From NCBI GenBank assembly GCA_964549735.1, contig CAZJWO010000097.1:1-14033 (forward strand): 14,033 nt of DNA, written 5' to 3'. The translations under genes and the position numbers were made by a program. The DNA is from Glo-17 sp964549735. Its GTDB lineage: Bacteria > Krumholzibacteriota > Krumholzibacteriia > LZORAL124-64-63. Positions 13,691 to 14,033 of this stretch are shown here, piece by piece; the first letter of the stretch is position 1; every line of letters starts with the position of its first letter. The notes under the pieces are model-generated. The model was not told where the DNA came from and did no database searches. It was given only the letters and a program-made list of their open reading frames with translations.

Positions 13691-14033
13691 TGGCGACGCG
13701 ACGTAAATCGACGCCAGCGTCGAGGGCGGCGCGCGATTTCAAGGCTCTGCTCGCCGATGATCTGCGCACCGGCAATCTGCGGCCCGTGTATGTCCTGGAG
13801 GGGGAGGACCAGCTCCGCATCGAGCAGGTCGCAACGTATATACGATCGCTCGTGCTGGCACCCGGCAGCGAAGCTTTCAACGACCACGTCCTCGACGCGG
13901 AAACAGCCGGCTGGGCAAGCATCATCCAACAGGCCCGCAGCTGCCCGATGTTCGGAGGGCGTCAGGTCGTCTGGGCGCGGCATGCGGATCAGATCAAGCC
14001 GAAGGAAAAGGACCCGCACGAAGCCGCGCTCGC
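13690..14033 (+). CDS. holA: DNA polymerase III delta subunit, N-terminal part (3' end outside the window)
   Basis: Clamp-loader subunit that opens the beta sliding clamp. The ATG at 13690 overlaps the lptE stop, and the frame stays open to the window end, giving about 114 of an expected 330-350 residues. After a basic N-terminus (MATRRKSTPASR) come LRPVYVLEGEDQLRIEQV, the start of the AAA+-like domain I of delta, where the family shows a P(V/I)Y(L/F)(L/I)xGxExxLxxE pattern, then FNDHVLDAE and the clamp-interaction stretch ARSCPMFGGRQVVWAR, equivalent to the family's A(R/x)TLPMFGxRRxVxV. Both motifs and the position behind lptE support the call. Expression probably comes from the lptE promoter. 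Confidence 0.88.
   Translation, partial: MATRRKSTPASRAARDFKALLADDLRTGNLRPVYVLEGEDQLRIEQVATYIRSLVLAPGSEAFNDHVLDAETAGWASIIQQARSCPMFGGRQVVWARHADQIKPKEKDPHEAAL

Noticed and set aside
1..14033. Mobile elements, CRISPR arrays, toxin-antitoxin or phage-defence genes
   Set aside because: No transposase, integrase, regular repeat-spacer pattern or defence domain was seen. The tRNA has no integrase gene or duplicated 3' end in the window.

Overview
This is a GC-rich, gene-dense stretch with every recognised gene on the + strand. It has no transposase, integrase, CRISPR array or rRNA. The organism is a diderm (Gram-negative-type) bacterium: it has an LptE-like LPS-assembly lipoprotein, an outer-membrane polysaccharide export protein and the non-mevalonate isoprenoid pathway, combined with RNase Y. 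That mix and the gene neighbourhoods recall the Deltaproteobacteria-like assemblage or an uncultured diderm phylum. The sequence alone does not fix the lineage.

Left block (1-7911), housekeeping genes in tight order: the 3' part of rny (RNase Y), folD, an ispA-type farnesyl diphosphate synthase, a small DUF212/YuiD-like membrane protein, dxs, nadK and recN. folD/ispA, ispA/DUF212 and nadK/recN overlap, which suggests one long operon. An internal sigma70-like promoter is visible just before dxs. dxs and ispA supply isoprenoid precursors, including the undecaprenyl carrier lipid that the later polysaccharide genes would use. xseA, xseB and tlyA, often found among these genes elsewhere, are absent.

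Middle (7908-8637): a promoter overlapping the recN stop codon drives a tRNA-Arg(CCG) with encoded CCA. Two overlapping genes for small membrane proteins of unrecognised family follow, the first starting 17 nt after the tRNA.

Polysaccharide block (8683-12951): a UDP-GlcNAc-dehydrogenase-like enzyme, a WbpP/TviC-like UDP-hexosamine 4-epimerase, an OPX/Wza-family export protein, then a noncoding region of about 217 bp and a monotopic phosphoglycosyl transferase. The inferred product is a UDP-(N-acetyl)hexuronic acid, with initiation on undecaprenyl phosphate and export through the OPX pore. No glycosyltransferase, flippase, polymerase or Wzc-type copolymerase is present. The noncoding region holds a perfect 16-bp palindrome, an AT-rich island, a T9 run, a candidate extended -10 promoter and small alternative hairpins. 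A hairpin terminator follows the transferase gene.

Right end (13037-14033): a promoter, a structured leader, lptE, and the start of holA (DNA polymerase III delta), which runs off the window.

No clearly novel defence or mobile system is seen. The least explained parts are the small membrane-protein pair, the regulatory-looking noncoding region at 11958-12174, and the arginine-rich insertion in the phosphoglycosyl transferase.
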